From contig NZ_CP027707.1 in NCBI RefSeq assembly GCF_003850345.1, forward strand, positions 620,001-684,000: a stretch of 64,000 nt of DNA, written 5' to 3'. A program made the translations under genes and the position numbers. This DNA comes from Pseudomonas chlororaphis subsp. piscium. Lineage in GTDB: Bacteria; Pseudomonadota; Gammaproteobacteria; Pseudomonadales; Pseudomonadaceae. Below are positions 18,064 through 29,148 of this stretch, piece by piece. The notes below the pieces were generated by a model. The model saw only the letters and a list, made by a program, of their open reading frames with translations. It did no database searches and was not told where the DNA came from. Within the stretch, counting starts at the first letter, position 1; each line of letters opens with the position of its first letter.

Positions 18064-19479
18064 ATGCGCATTCGCGCGTTGGTTGCTGTCGTAGGACTGT
18101 TGCTTACGGCATTGGCCGTCGACGCTCTGGCCGCTACACAGGTCCGCAGCGTTCGCCTGTGGCGGGCACCGGATAACACTCGACTGGTATTCGACCTGTC
18201 CGGTCCGGTGCAGCACAGCGTCTTCACCCTGACGGCCCCTGATCGTCTGGTGATCGATATCAACGGTGCGACCCTCGGCGGGCCGCTGAATGTCTCCACG
18301 GCGAATACGCCGATTACCGCCATGCGTTCGGCCCAGCGCACGCCCTCCGACCTGCGGGTGGTGGTCGACCTGAAAAAGGCTGTCACCCCCAAGAGCTTTA
18401 CCCTGGCGCCCAATGCCCAATACGGCAACCGCCTGGTGGTCGACTTGTTCGATAACCCGGCGGACGCCGCGCCGACGCCGCCACCCGCGCCGAATGTCGC
18501 GACCGTGCCAGCCGTCCCGGTAACGCCGGCCAAGCCTGAGATCAAGCTGCCACCGGCCCCGGCCGGCAAGCGCGATATCGTCGTGGTCATCGATGCCGGT
18601 CACGGTGGCGAGGACCCGGGTGCGTCCGGCTCTCGCGGCCAGCATGAGAAAGACGTGGTATTGGCCATCGCCCGTGAGCTGCAGCGCCAGATCAACGGCC
18701 TCAAGGGCTTCCGCGCCGAGCTGACCCGGACCGGCGACTACTTCATCCCGCTGCGCGGTCGTACCGAGATCGCCCGCAAGAAAGGCGCCGACCTGTTCGT
18801 CTCGATCCACGCCGACGCGGCACCGTCCAGCGCGGCCTTCGGGGCCTCGGTGTTCGCGCTCTCCGACCGTGGCGCCACCTCCGAGACGGCCCGTTGGCTG
18901 GCGGACAGTGAAAACCGTTCCGACCTGATCGGCGGGGCCGGCAACGTCAGCCTCGATGACAAGGACCGGATGCTCGCCGGCGTATTGCTGGACCTGTCCA
19001 TGACCGCTTCGCTGACTTCTAGCCTCAACGTTGGCCAGAAAGTGCTCAGCAACATCGGCCGGGTCACCCCGCTGCACAAGCAGCGCGTCGAACAGGCCGG
19101 GTTCATGGTGCTCAAGTCTCCGGACATTCCGTCGATCCTGGTGGAAACCGGCTTTATCTCCAATGCCAACGAAGCCTCGAAGCTGGCCACCACCAGCCAC
19201 CAGCAGGCATTGGCGCGCTCCATCAGCAGTGGCGTGCGGCAGTTCTTCCAGCAGAACCCTCCACCGGGCACCTACATCGCCTGGCTGCGTGATTCCGGGA
19301 AGATTGCCCAGGGGCCTCGCGACCACCGCGTGAGCCCGGGGGAAACCCTGGCGATGATCGCCGTGCGTTATCAGGTTTCCGCCGCCACCCTGCGCAGCGC
19401 CAACAACCTGAGCAGCGATGAGTTGAAAATCGGTCAGACCCTCACCATCCCGGGTACAGAACTGGCGGCCAAGGAATGA
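18064..19479 (+). CDS. amiB: N-acetylmuramoyl-L-alanine amidase (AMIN, amidase_3, LysM)
   Basis: A 471-residue periplasmic cell-separation amidase. A signal peptide (about residues 1-24) is followed by an AMIN septal-localisation domain (to ~125), a Pro-rich linker and a zinc amidase_3 domain. That domain shows the motifs [15 protein letters not shown] (zinc His and Glu region), SIHADAAP and [11 protein letters not shown]-terminal LysM repeat begins [19 protein letters not shown]. Activation by a NlpD/EnvC-type factor is expected from the family. I preferred the ATG at 18064, which gives a clean signal peptide, over an ATG at 18052. The 3' end overlaps mutL by 4 bp (ATGA). Confidence 0.94.
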   Translation: MRIRALVAVVGLLLTALAVDALAATQVRSVRLWRAPDNTRLVFDLSGPVQHSVFTLTAPDRLVIDINGATLGGPLNVSTANTPITAMRSAQRTPSDLRVVVDLKKAVTPKSFTLAPNAQYGNRLVVDLFDNPADAAPTPPPAPNVATVPAVPVTPAKPEIKLPPAPAGKRDIVVVIDAGHGGEDPGASGSRGQHEKDVVLAIARELQRQINGLKGFRAELTRTGDYFIPLRGRTEIARKKGADLFVSIHADAAPSSAAFGASVFALSDRGATSETARWLADSENRSDLIGGAGNVSLDDKDRMLAGVLLDLSMTASLTSSLNVGQKVLSNIGRVTPLHKQRVEQAGFMVLKSPDIPSILVETGFISNANEASKLATTSHQQALARSISSGVRQFFQQNPPPGTYIAWLRDSGKIAQGPRDHRVSPGETLAMIAVRYQVSAATLRSANNLSSDELKIGQTLTIPGTELAAKE

Positions 19480-21386
19480 ATGACGCAGTAATCAGCAGCG
19501 CCCGCATCGAGCTGCTCAGCCCACGACTGGCGAACCAGATTGCCGCCGGTGAGGTGGTCGAGCGTCCGGCCTCGGTGATCAAGGAGTTGCTGGAGAACAG
19601 CCTGGACTCCGGCGCCAAGCGCATCGATGTGGATGTCGAGCAGGCGGGCGTCAAACTGCTGCGGGTGCGCGACGACGGCAGCGGGATTTCCGCGGACGAT
19701 CTGCCGCTGGCCCTGGCGCGCCACGCCACCAGCAAGATCCGCAACCTCGAGGACCTGGAGCAGGTCATGAGCCTGGGCTTTCGTGGTGAGGCACTGGCGT
19801 CCATCAGCTCGGTCGCCCGCTTGACCCTGACCTCCCGCACCCGCGAGGCCGATCAGGCCTGGCAGGTGGAAACCGAAGGCCGCGACATGGCGCCGCGCGT
19901 GCAGCCGGCGGCGCACCCGGTTGGTACTTCGGTGGAAGTCCGCGACCTGTTCTTCAACACCCCGGCCCGGCGCAAGTTTCTCAAGGCCGAGAAAACCGAG
20001 TTCGATCATTTGCAGGAAGTGATCAAGCGTCTGGCGCTGGCGCGTTTCGATGTGGCTTTTCACCTGCGCCACAACGGTAAAAGTGTCCTCAGTCTGCATG
20101 AAGCCAACGATGATGTGGCGCGCGCGCGGCGAGTCGCTGCGGTGTGCGGTTCGGGCTTTCTCGAGCAGGCGCTGCCGATTGAAGTCGAGCGTAATGGCCT
20201 GCATCTGTGGGGCTGGGTGGGCTTGCCGACCTTTTCCCGCAGCCAGGCGGACCTGCAGTATTTCTACGTCAACGGTCGCGCGGTGCGCGACAAGCTGGTG
20301 GCCCACGCGGTGCGCCAGGCCTACCGCGACGTGCTGTTCAACGGTCGGCATCCGACCTTTGTGCTGTTCTTCGAAGTCGATCCGGCGGTGGTCGACGTCA
20401 ACGTGCACCCGACCAAACACGAAGTGCGCTTCCGTGACGGGCGCATGGTCCACGACTTCCTGTATGGCACCCTGCACCGCGCCCTGGGCGATGTGCGGCC
20501 GGAAGACCATCTGGCGGCGCCGGCAGCGGTCGCCGGCATAGTGCGGCCGAGCGGTATCGAGGCCGGCGAGTTCGGCCCTCAGGGTGAAATGCGCCTGGCG
20601 GCGAACATGACGCTGGAACAGCCGCAGGCCCAACCGGCCTTCAATCCTCCCGGGACCGGTTCAGGCGCGGGTTATCAGTACCAGTACACACCGCGTCCGC
20701 AGCCAGTACTGCCGGCAGCCGAGGCGCAAAGCGCCTATCGCGAGTTTTTCGCGCCCTTGCCTGAGTCCGGGGCGGCGGCCTTGCCGGATGCTCAGGGCGA
20801 TATCCCGCCGCTGGGCTATGCGCTGGCGCAGCTCAAAGGCATCTATATCCTTGCGGAAAACGCCCAGGGTCTGGTGCTGGTGGACATGCATGCGGCCCAC
20901 GAGCGAATCATGTACGAGCGCCTGAAGGTGGCGATGGCCAGCGAAGGCCTGAGCGGCCAGCCGCTGCTGGTGCCAGAGTCGATCGCTGTCAGCCAGCGCG
21001 AAGCGGACTGTGCCGAAGAGCACGTCAGCTGGTTCCAGCGCCTGGGCTTCGAGTTGCAGCGCCTGGGCCCGGAGTCGCTGGCGATCCGGCAGATTCCGGC
21101 CTTGCTCAAGCAGGCAGAAGCCAACCGCCTGGTGCATGACGTCCTGGCCGACCTGATGGAATACGGCACCAGCGACCGTATCCAGGCGCACCTCAACGAG
21201 TTGCTGGGCACCATGGCCTGCCACGGCGCGATCCGGGCCAATCGCCGTCTGGCCCTGCCGGAAATGAACGGTTTGTTGCGCGATATGGAAAACACCGAGC
21301 GCAGCGGTCAATGCAACCATGGCCGACCGACCTGGACCCAGCTGGGCCTGGACGATCTGGACAAACTCTTCTTGCGCGGTCGTTGA
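19476..21386 (+). CDS. mutL: DNA mismatch repair protein MutL
   Basis: A 636-residue mismatch-repair coordinator. The N-terminal GHKL ATPase is seen in [34 protein letters not shown] and LGFRGEAL. A variable Pro-rich linker (about 360-430) precedes the dimerisation domain. The C-terminal region has [12 protein letters not shown], which fits the DMHA(X)2E(X)4E metal-binding endonuclease motif of MutL proteins from bacteria lacking MutH. No mutH is seen here. It overlaps amiB by ATGA, and its stop overlaps the miaA ATG by one base. Confidence 0.97.
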   Translation: MNDAVISSARIELLSPRLANQIAAGEVVERPASVIKELLENSLDSGAKRIDVDVEQAGVKLLRVRDDGSGISADDLPLALARHATSKIRNLEDLEQVMSLGFRGEALASISSVARLTLTSRTREADQAWQVETEGRDMAPRVQPAAHPVGTSVEVRDLFFNTPARRKFLKAEKTEFDHLQEVIKRLALARFDVAFHLRHNGKSVLSLHEANDDVARARRVAAVCGSGFLEQALPIEVERNGLHLWGWVGLPTFSRSQADLQYFYVNGRAVRDKLVAHAVRQAYRDVLFNGRHPTFVLFFEVDPAVVDVNVHPTKHEVRFRDGRMVHDFLYGTLHRALGDVRPEDHLAAPAAVAGIVRPSGIEAGEFGPQGEMRLAANMTLEQPQAQPAFNPPGTGSGAGYQYQYTPRPQPVLPAAEAQSAYREFFAPLPESGAAALPDAQGDIPPLGYALAQLKGIYILAENAQGLVLVDMHAAHERIMYERLKVAMASEGLSGQPLLVPESIAVSQREADCAEEHVSWFQRLGFELQRLGPESLAIRQIPALLKQAEANRLVHDVLADLMEYGTSDRIQAHLNELLGTMACHGAIRANRRLALPEMNGLLRDMENTERSGQCNHGRPTWTQLGLDDLDKLFLRGR

Positions 21387-22357
21387 TGAGCCAGCTTCCC
21401 CCAGCGATCTTCCTGATGGGCCCGACTGCCGCTGGCAAGACCGACCTGGCCATCGAACTCACCAAGGTTCTGCCTTGCGAGCTGATCAGCGTCGATTCGG
21501 CGCTGGTCTACCGTGGCATGGACATAGGCACCGCCAAGCCTTCCAAGGAAATCCTGGCCGAATTTCCGCACCGCCTGATCGATATCCTCGACCCGGCCGA
21601 GAGCTATTCGGCGGCGGATTTCCGTACCGACGCGCTGGCGGCGATGGCCGATATCACCGCGCGTGGCAAGATTCCGCTGCTGGTAGGCGGCACGATGCTC
21701 TATTACAAGGCTTTGCTCGAAGGCCTGGCAGACATGCCTCCGGCCGACCCACAGGTTCGCGCCGAGCTGGAAGAAGAAGCTGCGCGCCTTGGCTGGCAGG
21801 CCCTGCACGACCAACTGGCGGCAATCGACCCAGAATCGGCGGCGCGGATTCATCCCAATGATCCGCAGCGCCTGACCCGGGCGCTGGAAGTCTATCGGGT
21901 CAGCGGCCTGAGCATGACCGCCCACAGACTGCGACAATCTGCGCAAAGTACTGAAGCAGCCGCTTCGGGACGGGGACAATTGCCCTATACTGTCGCGAAC
22001 TTGGCCATTGCCCCGGCAAACCGTCAGGTACTGCATGAGCGTATTGCACAAAGATTCACAATTATGTTGGAACAGGGATTCGTCGACGAGGTCGTAGCTC
22101 TGCGTTCTAGAAGTGACCTGCATGCCGGGTTGCCGTCTATACGTGCTGTAGGCTACCGACAGGCCTGGGATCATCTGGATGGCAAGCTGACATTCGCCGA
22201 GATGCAGGAGCGCGGCATCATTGCCACGCGCCAATTGGCGAAGCGCCAGTTCACCTGGTTACGCAGCTGGGCTGATTTACACTGGCTGGACAGCCTGGAT
22301 TGCGACAATCTGCCACGCGCCTTGAAATACCTGGGAACGGTCTCCATATTGAGCTGA
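21386..22357 (+). CDS. miaA: tRNA dimethylallyltransferase
   Basis: A 323-residue enzyme that adds the isopentenyl group to A37 of UNN-decoding tRNAs. The P-loop is GPTAAGKT. Further motifs are [19 protein letters not shown] and [15 protein letters not shown]. The ATG shares a base with the mutL stop (TGATG). As in other gammaproteobacteria it is followed by hfq. A TATACT hexamer inside the gene at 21986-21991 could belong to an internal hfq promoter, since hfq promoters inside miaA are known in E. coli; no matching -35 is convincing. Confidence 0.97.
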   Translation: MSQLPPAIFLMGPTAAGKTDLAIELTKVLPCELISVDSALVYRGMDIGTAKPSKEILAEFPHRLIDILDPAESYSAADFRTDALAAMADITARGKIPLLVGGTMLYYKALLEGLADMPPADPQVRAELEEEAARLGWQALHDQLAAIDPESAARIHPNDPQRLTRALEVYRVSGLSMTAHRLRQSAQSTEAAASGRGQLPYTVANLAIAPANRQVLHERIAQRFTIMLEQGFVDEVVALRSRSDLHAGLPSIRAVGYRQAWDHLDGKLTFAEMQERGIIATRQLAKRQFTWLRSWADLHWLDSLDCDNLPRALKYLGTVSILS

Positions 22358-22450
22358 GTCCTTGCAATTGCCGTCTATCCTTGGGGGTGGGGCGGTTTTA
22401 GCCATCTGTTTTCCGATTTTTTATTATTGATCCTTAAAGGAGTGCGGCAC

Positions 22451-22711
22451 ATGTCAAAAGGGCATTCGCTACAAGACCCTTACTTGAATACTTTACGTAA
22501 AGAGAAAGTTGGGGTTTCCATCTATCTGGTCAACGGGATCAAGCTGCAAGGTACGATCGAGTCTTTCGACCAGTTCGTTATCCTGCTGAAGAACACCGTC
22601 AGCCAAATGGTTTACAAGCACGCTATCTCGACAGTGGTACCGGTTCGTCCAATTCGCCTGCCTAGCGCATCCGAATCCGAACAGGGTGACGCTGAGCCAG
22701 GTAACGCCTGA
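22451..22711 (+). CDS. hfq: RNA chaperone Hfq
   Basis: An 86-residue Sm-like hexameric RNA chaperone that pairs small RNAs with mRNAs and, in Pseudomonas, supports Crc-mediated carbon catabolite repression. The N-terminus [19 protein letters not shown] and the Sm2 motif [10 protein letters not shown] are intact. The C-terminal tail after residue 72 is short, as in pseudomonads, rather than the long E. coli tail. The ATG follows AAAGGAGTG. hflX starts 12 bp after the stop. Confidence 0.98.
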   Translation: MSKGHSLQDPYLNTLRKEKVGVSIYLVNGIKLQGTIESFDQFVILLKNTVSQMVYKHAISTVVPVRPIRLPSASESEQGDAEPGNA

Positions 22712-22723
22712 TAGGAGTCTCCT

Positions 22724-24025
22724 TTGTTCTTTGAGCGCCACGGTGGTGGTGAACGTGCAATTCTCGTTCACTTGGATGGTCAGGACCCTGAGGCGCGCGA
22801 AGATCCGCAGGAGTTTCAGGAGTTGGCAATATCGGCCGGCGCCGAGACCGTCGCGTTTGTTAACGTGCCGCGTCATCGGCCAACCGCCAAGTACCTGGTT
22901 GGCAGCGGCAAGGTCGAAGAATTACGCGACCTGGTCAAAGCCGAACAGGTCGACCTGGTGATTTTCAATCACATCCTCACACCCAGTCAGGAACGTAACC
23001 TCGAACGCATTTTCGAGTGTCGCGTGATTGACCGCACGGGTCTGATTCTCGACATTTTCGCCCAGCGCGCCCGCACTCACGAAGGCAAGCTCCAGGTAGA
23101 ACTGGCCCAGCTTGAGTATATGAGTACGCGTCTGGTTCGTGGTTGGACTCACCTTGAGCGGCAGAAAGGTGGTATCGGGTTGCGCGGCCCGGGTGAAACC
23201 CAGCTCGAGACCGACCGGCGACTTCTGCGGATTCGCCTACGGCAGATCAAGGCCAGGCTGGAGAAGGTTCGCAGCCAGCGCGAGCAGGCCCGTCGTGGGC
23301 GCAAGCGTGCCGATATTCCCTCGGTCTCGCTGGTGGGCTACACCAACGCCGGCAAATCCACCTTGTTCAACTCCGTGACCGAGTCCGATGTATTCGCGGC
23401 CGACCAACTGTTCGCCACCCTCGATCCGACCCTGCGCCGGCTCGAGCTGGACGATCTGGGGCCGATCGTGCTGGCCGACACCGTGGGGTTCATTCGTCAC
23501 CTGCCGCACAAACTGGTCGAGGCGTTTCGGGCTACGCTCGAAGAGTCGAGCAACTCCGACCTGCTGTTGCATGTGATCGATGCCCATGAGCCCGAGCGCA
23601 TGGCCCAGATCGAACAGGTCATGGTGGTGCTCGGCGAGATCGGGGCCCAGGACTTGCCGATACTGGAGGTCTATAACAAACTCGATTTGCTCGAGGGGGT
23701 AGACCCGCAGATCCAGCGCGATGCCGACGGCAAGCCGCAGCGAGTCTGGTTGTCGGCCCGTGAGGGGCAGGGGCTGGACCTGCTCAAGCAGGCCATTGCC
23801 GAACTGCTGGGCGAGGATTTGTTTGTCGGCACCTTGCGCTTGCCGCAGCGTTTTGCTCGACTGCGAGCGCAGTTCTTCGAGTTGGGCGCAGTGCAGAAAG
23901 AAGATCACGACGAGGAAGGCGTCAGCCTGCTGGCTGTCCGCTTGCCACGAGTCGAGCTGAATCGACTGGTAAGCCGCGAAGGCATGCAGCCGCTGGAGTT
24001 CATCGAGCAACACACTTTGCAATAA
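22724..24025 (+). CDS. hflX: Ribosome rescue/dissociation GTPase HflX
   Basis: A 433-residue GTPase that splits stalled 70S ribosomes, for example after heat stress. An N-terminal HflX-specific domain contains GLRGPGETQLETDRR, followed by a G domain with GYTNAGKST, DTVGF and NKLD, and a short C-terminal domain. The start is TTG (22724), supported by AGGAG upstream and the conserved N-terminus FFERHGGGERAILV. It lies in the hfq-hflX-hflK-hflC cluster. Confidence 0.95.
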   Translation: MFFERHGGGERAILVHLDGQDPEAREDPQEFQELAISAGAETVAFVNVPRHRPTAKYLVGSGKVEELRDLVKAEQVDLVIFNHILTPSQERNLERIFECRVIDRTGLILDIFAQRARTHEGKLQVELAQLEYMSTRLVRGWTHLERQKGGIGLRGPGETQLETDRRLLRIRLRQIKARLEKVRSQREQARRGRKRADIPSVSLVGYTNAGKSTLFNSVTESDVFAADQLFATLDPTLRRLELDDLGPIVLADTVGFIRHLPHKLVEAFRATLEESSNSDLLLHVIDAHEPERMAQIEQVMVVLGEIGAQDLPILEVYNKLDLLEGVDPQIQRDADGKPQRVWLSAREGQGLDLLKQAIAELLGEDLFVGTLRLPQRFARLRAQFFELGAVQKEDHDEEGVSLLAVRLPRVELNRLVSREGMQPLEFIEQHTLQ

Positions 24026-24121
24026 AAGCCTGAGAAAGCGGTTGTGCCGCTGTAGCAGGCATTCTGTAGCATTGGTCGGCGCGCCGTGGGTGCGTCTTTG
24101 CTTTATCAGATGGAGAGCGCT

Positions 24122-25291
24122 ATGGCTTGGAATGAGCCGGGTGGCAACTCGAATAATCAGGATCCTTGGGGTGGTAAGCGCCGCAACAATGGCGACCGCA
24201 AGGGGCCACCGGATCTCGACGAGGCCTTCCGCAAGCTGCAGGAAAGCCTGAATGGGTTGTTCGGTGGTGGTAAGAAACGTGGTGACGACGGTGGCAGTTC
24301 CGGTAAGGGCGGCGGTCTCGGCCTGCTCGGTATCGGTCTGGCCGTGCTGGCGGCCGTGTGGCTGTACAGCGCGGTGTATGTCGTGGACGAGCAGGAGCAG
24401 GCTGTGGTGCTGCGCTTCGGCAAGTACTACGAAACCGTCGGCCCGGGCCTGAACATCTACTTCCCGCCGATTGATCGCAAGTACATGGAAAACGTCACGC
24501 GTGAGCGTGCCTACACCAAGCAGGGTCAAATGCTGACTGAAGACGAAAACATCGTCGAAGTGCCGCTGACCGTGCAGTACAAGATCAGCAACCTGCAGGA
24601 CTTCGTGCTGAACGTCGATCAGCCGGAAATCAGCCTGCAGCACGCCACCGACAGTGCCCTGCGCCACGTAGTGGGTTCCACCGCGATGGACCAGGTGCTG
24701 ACCGAAGGTCGTGAATTGATGGCCAGCGAGATCAAGGAGCGTCTGCAGCGTTTCCTCGATACCTATCGCACCGGTATCACCGTTACCCAGGTGAACGTAC
24801 AGAGCGCAGCGGCACCGCGTGAAGTGCAGGAAGCCTTCGATGACGTGATCCGCGCCCGTGAAGATGAGCAGCGTTCGCGCAACCAGGCTGAAACCTACGC
24901 CAACGGCGTCGTGCCGGAAGCCCGTGGTCAGGCCCAGCGCATCATCGAGGATGCCAACGGCTACCGTGGCGAAGTGGTTTCCCGCGCCAAGGGTGAGGCC
25001 GATCGCTTCACCAAGCTGGTGGCCGAGTACCGCAAGGCGCCTGAGGTCACTCGTGAGCGTCTGTACCTGGACACCATGCAGGAAGTCTTCAGCAATACCA
25101 GCAAGGTTCTCGTGACCGGCAACAAGAACGGCCAGAGCAATCTGCTGTACCTGCCGTTGGACAAGATGGTCGAGAGTGGCCGCAGCACCAATGCTCCGGT
25201 GACCGGCGCAGCAGCCAGCAGCAACGAAGCGAATGCGCGTGCGGCAGCTGATCTGCAGCAACAGCAAGCGCGTACCAGGGAGAGTCGCTGA
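24122..25291 (+). CDS. hflK: FtsH protease modulator HflK
   Basis: A 389-residue SPFH/stomatin-family membrane protein that with HflC forms a large cage around the FtsH protease. The Gly/Asn-rich N-terminus (MAWNEPGGNSNNQDPWGG) is cytoplasmic. One transmembrane segment (about residues 80-100) precedes the SPFH domain starting VVDEQEQAVVLRFGKYYE, then a coiled region with Gln/Arg-rich sequence. The ATG at 24122 gives the typical N-terminus. The stop and the hflC ATG share one base (TGATG). Confidence 0.96.
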   Translation: MAWNEPGGNSNNQDPWGGKRRNNGDRKGPPDLDEAFRKLQESLNGLFGGGKKRGDDGGSSGKGGGLGLLGIGLAVLAAVWLYSAVYVVDEQEQAVVLRFGKYYETVGPGLNIYFPPIDRKYMENVTRERAYTKQGQMLTEDENIVEVPLTVQYKISNLQDFVLNVDQPEISLQHATDSALRHVVGSTAMDQVLTEGRELMASEIKERLQRFLDTYRTGITVTQVNVQSAAAPREVQEAFDDVIRAREDEQRSRNQAETYANGVVPEARGQAQRIIEDANGYRGEVVSRAKGEADRFTKLVAEYRKAPEVTRERLYLDTMQEVFSNTSKVLVTGNKNGQSNLLYLPLDKMVESGRSTNAPVTGAAASSNEANARAAADLQQQQARTRESR

Positions 25292-26160
25292 TGAGCAATA
25301 AATCGCTGATCGCCCTTATCGTCGGCGTCGTCGTGGCGATCGCTGCCTGGAACTGCTTCTACATCGTGGCTCAGACCGAGCGTGCGGTGTTGCTGCAGTT
25401 CGGTCGTGTGGTCCAGGCTGACGTTCAGCCGGGCCTGCATGTGAAAGTGCCCTATGTGAACCAGGTGCGTAAGTTCGACGCTCGCCTGATGACCCTGGAC
25501 GCACCGACCCAGCGTTTCCTGACGCTGGAAAAGAAAGCCGTGATGGTCGATGCCTATGCCAAATGGCGCGTGAAGGATGCGGAGCGTTTCTACACTGCGA
25601 CTTCCGGCCTCAAGCAGATCGCCGACGAGCGTCTTTCCCGTCGTCTGGAGTCGGGCCTGCGTGACCAGTTCGGTAAGCGCACCCTGCACGAAGTGGTTTC
25701 CGGTGAGCGTGATGCGCTGATGGCGGATATCACGGCTTCGCTCAACAAGATGGCCGAGAAAGAGCTGGGCATCGAAGTGGTCGATGTCCGGGTCAAGGCC
25801 ATCGACTTGCCGAAGGAAGTGAACCGCAGCGTCTTCGAGCGTATGAGCACCGAGCGTGAGCGTGAAGCTCGCGAACACCGCGCCAAGGGTAACGAGCTGG
25901 CGGAAGGTATTCGTGCCGACGCCGATCGTCAGCGCCGCGTACTGCTGGCCGAAGCCTATCGTGAGTCCGAGGAGATTCGCGGTGATGGCGACGCCCAGGC
26001 CGCAGCCATCTACTCCAAGGCCTACGGTCAGGACCAGGAGTTCTACGGTTTCTACCGTAGCCTGCGTGCCTATCGTGAAAGCTTCGCGAACAAATCCGAC
26101 GTCATGGTCCTCGACCCAAGCAGCGACTTTTTCCGTTACCTGGAAAAGGCCAAGCCTTGA
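25291..26160 (+). CDS. hflC: FtsH protease modulator HflC
   Basis: A 289-residue partner of HflK. An N-terminal membrane anchor (SLIALIVGVVVAIAAWNCFYIV) is followed by the SPFH domain (AQTERAVLLQFGRVV) and a long helical region with many Arg and Glu residues. It is the last gene of the hfl cluster. Confidence 0.96.
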   Translation: MSNKSLIALIVGVVVAIAAWNCFYIVAQTERAVLLQFGRVVQADVQPGLHVKVPYVNQVRKFDARLMTLDAPTQRFLTLEKKAVMVDAYAKWRVKDAERFYTATSGLKQIADERLSRRLESGLRDQFGKRTLHEVVSGERDALMADITASLNKMAEKELGIEVVDVRVKAIDLPKEVNRSVFERMSTEREREAREHRAKGNELAEGIRADADRQRRVLLAEAYRESEEIRGDGDAQAAAIYSKAYGQDQEFYGFYRSLRAYRESFANKSDVMVLDPSSDFFRYLEKAKP

Positions 26161-26475
26161 TGCGACGTTGACCTGAATCGCCCCGCCCGGCGGCTAAAGT
26201 GTCTGGCGGGGTGATCCTTTGGGAAAACGAGTGTATGATGCGGCAGCCGGGAAATTCCCGGCTTTTTTGCGTCTGCACGTTTGATTGTGGTTGTTGGTGC
26301 AAGACGGCGAGTTGAACGACTCGACAGGTTTTTTCGAGGAAAGTGAGTGGCGAAGCCGGTTTCAGGCTTTTCGCCCCGTCGCCCATGCGCGTGGTTTGCG
26401 CATGAGCCGATCATTTTCTGCTTCACTCAAGGCCCGCCCATAGGCTGGCCGCCTGGATCACAGGGGAATGGCGTA
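26161..26475 (+). other. Intergenic region hflC-hisZ with hairpins, no confident gene
   Basis: This 315-bp stretch holds a terminator-like hairpin (GCCGGG-AAATT-CCCGGC then six T) at about 26246-26268. A second inverted repeat, CATGCGC...GCGCATG, lies at 26384-26404 in the hisZ leader. A GTG-initiated 20-codon frame after GAGGAAA (near 26343) is too short to call. I saw no sign of the small membrane protein that I recall lying here in some relatives. Confidence 0.6.
26246..26268 (+). terminator. Terminator after hflC
   Basis: A 6-bp GC stem with a 5-nt loop followed by TTTTTT, 85 bp after hflC. Confidence 0.75.
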
Positions 26476-27663
26476 ATGGCAACGGTAGACCGCTGGCTGC
26501 TGCCAGATGGCATCGAAGAAGTACTGCCACCTGAGGCGGCGCGCATTGAAGTTGCGCGTCGTCAGGTGTTGGATCTGTTCCAGAGCTGGGGTTACGAGTT
26601 CGTCGTGACCCCTCATATCGAGTACTTGGAATCCTTGCTGACTGGCGCGGGCCAGGACCTCGACCTGCGTACCTTCAAGGTCATCGACCCGCAATCGGGT
26701 CGGCAGATGGGTTTCCGCGCCGACATTACGCCGCAGGTGGCCCGCATCGATGCGCATACCCTGCGTCGTGAAGGTCCAAGCCGCCTGTGTTATGCCGGTA
26801 GCGTGCTGCATGCGCAGCCGCGCGCCTTGTCGTCCTCGCGCAGCCCGATCCAGCTGGGCGCCGAGTTGTACGGCGACGCGAGCCCGAGCAGCGACGTGGA
26901 AGTCATCAGCCTGATGCTGGCGATGCTGCAACTGGCCGATGTGCCGGATGTGCACATGGACCTGGGGCATGTCGGTATCTACCGTGGCCTGGCCCGTGCG
27001 GCCGGCCTCTCCGGCGAAGTGGAACAGCAACTGTTCGATGCCCTGCAACGCAAGGCCATCGACGAGGTCATTACCTTGACCGAAGGCCTGCCGGCCGATC
27101 TGTCCGGCATGCTGCGGGCGCTGGTCGATCTGTGCGGCGGCCGTGAAGTGCTGGCTGCGGCCCGCGAGCGTCTGGCCAATGCGCCGGCGCCGGTGCTGGC
27201 GGCCCTGGACGACCTGCTGGCGATTGCCGAGCGTCTTTCCGTGCGTTTCCCTGAACTGCCGCTGTACTTCGACCTGGGCGAGCTGCGCGGTTACCACTAC
27301 CACACCGGTGTGGTGTTCGCAGTGTTCGTGCCGGGCGTTGGCCAGTCCATTGCCCAGGGCGGTCGTTACGACGACATCGGCGCCGACTTCGGTCGCGCCC
27401 GTCCGGCAACTGGCTTCTCTACCGATTTGAAAACCCTGGTGACCCTGGGGCGTGCTGAGATCGAGCTACCGTCTGGCGGTATCTGGATGCCGGACAGTAC
27501 GGATGCAGCCCTCTGGCAGCAGGTTTGCCGGTTGCGCAGTGAGGGTCAGCGCGTGGTTCAGGCCTTGCCTGGACAACCATTGGCCGCCGCCCGTGAAGCG
27601 GACTGCGACCGGCAATTGATTCAGCAGAACGGGCTTTGGCAAGTATTGCCGCTGGCTTCTTGA
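26476..27663 (+). CDS. hisZ: ATP phosphoribosyltransferase regulatory subunit HisZ
   Basis: A 395-residue paralogue of histidyl-tRNA synthetase that lacks aminoacylation activity and forms the regulatory part of the short-form HisG enzyme in the first step of histidine synthesis. The class II synthetase-like core is visible ([50 protein letters not shown]). The C-terminal anticodon-binding domain of true HisRS is missing. The ATG at 26476 follows GGGGAA. The short hisG is not in this window. purA follows after 54 bp. Confidence 0.95.
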   Translation: MATVDRWLLPDGIEEVLPPEAARIEVARRQVLDLFQSWGYEFVVTPHIEYLESLLTGAGQDLDLRTFKVIDPQSGRQMGFRADITPQVARIDAHTLRREGPSRLCYAGSVLHAQPRALSSSRSPIQLGAELYGDASPSSDVEVISLMLAMLQLADVPDVHMDLGHVGIYRGLARAAGLSGEVEQQLFDALQRKAIDEVITLTEGLPADLSGMLRALVDLCGGREVLAAARERLANAPAPVLAALDDLLAIAERLSVRFPELPLYFDLGELRGYHYHTGVVFAVFVPGVGQSIAQGGRYDDIGADFGRARPATGFSTDLKTLVTLGRAEIELPSGGIWMPDSTDAALWQQVCRLRSEGQRVVQALPGQPLAAAREADCDRQLIQQNGLWQVLPLAS

Positions 27664-29010
<1,347 letters not shown>

Positions 29011-29029
29011 TAAGTCGTTGATGTAAAAA

Positions 29030-29057
29030 ACAAAGGCCCCTCTTCAGGGGCCTTTGT
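29030..29057 (+). terminator. Terminator after purA
   Basis: Perfect 11-bp stem ACAAAGGCCCC-TCTTCA-GGGGCCTTTGT, 19 bp after the stop codon and preceded by an A-run. Confidence 0.85.
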
Positions 29058-29148
29058 CGTTTCTGCCTGCCAGGCGGCACGACCCTTGCTGTGATTTCTT
29101 CTTCCAAAGTGCCATCAGTTTGATGGCGTTGAAGTAGAGGGATTTCCT

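Noticed and set aside
21986..21991. TATACT as an internal hfq promoter -10 in miaA
   Set aside because: No acceptable -35 at 16-18 bp; kept only as a remark in the miaA entry.
26343..26405. 20-codon GTG frame in the hisZ leader
   Set aside because: Too short and without bias; not distinguishable from chance.
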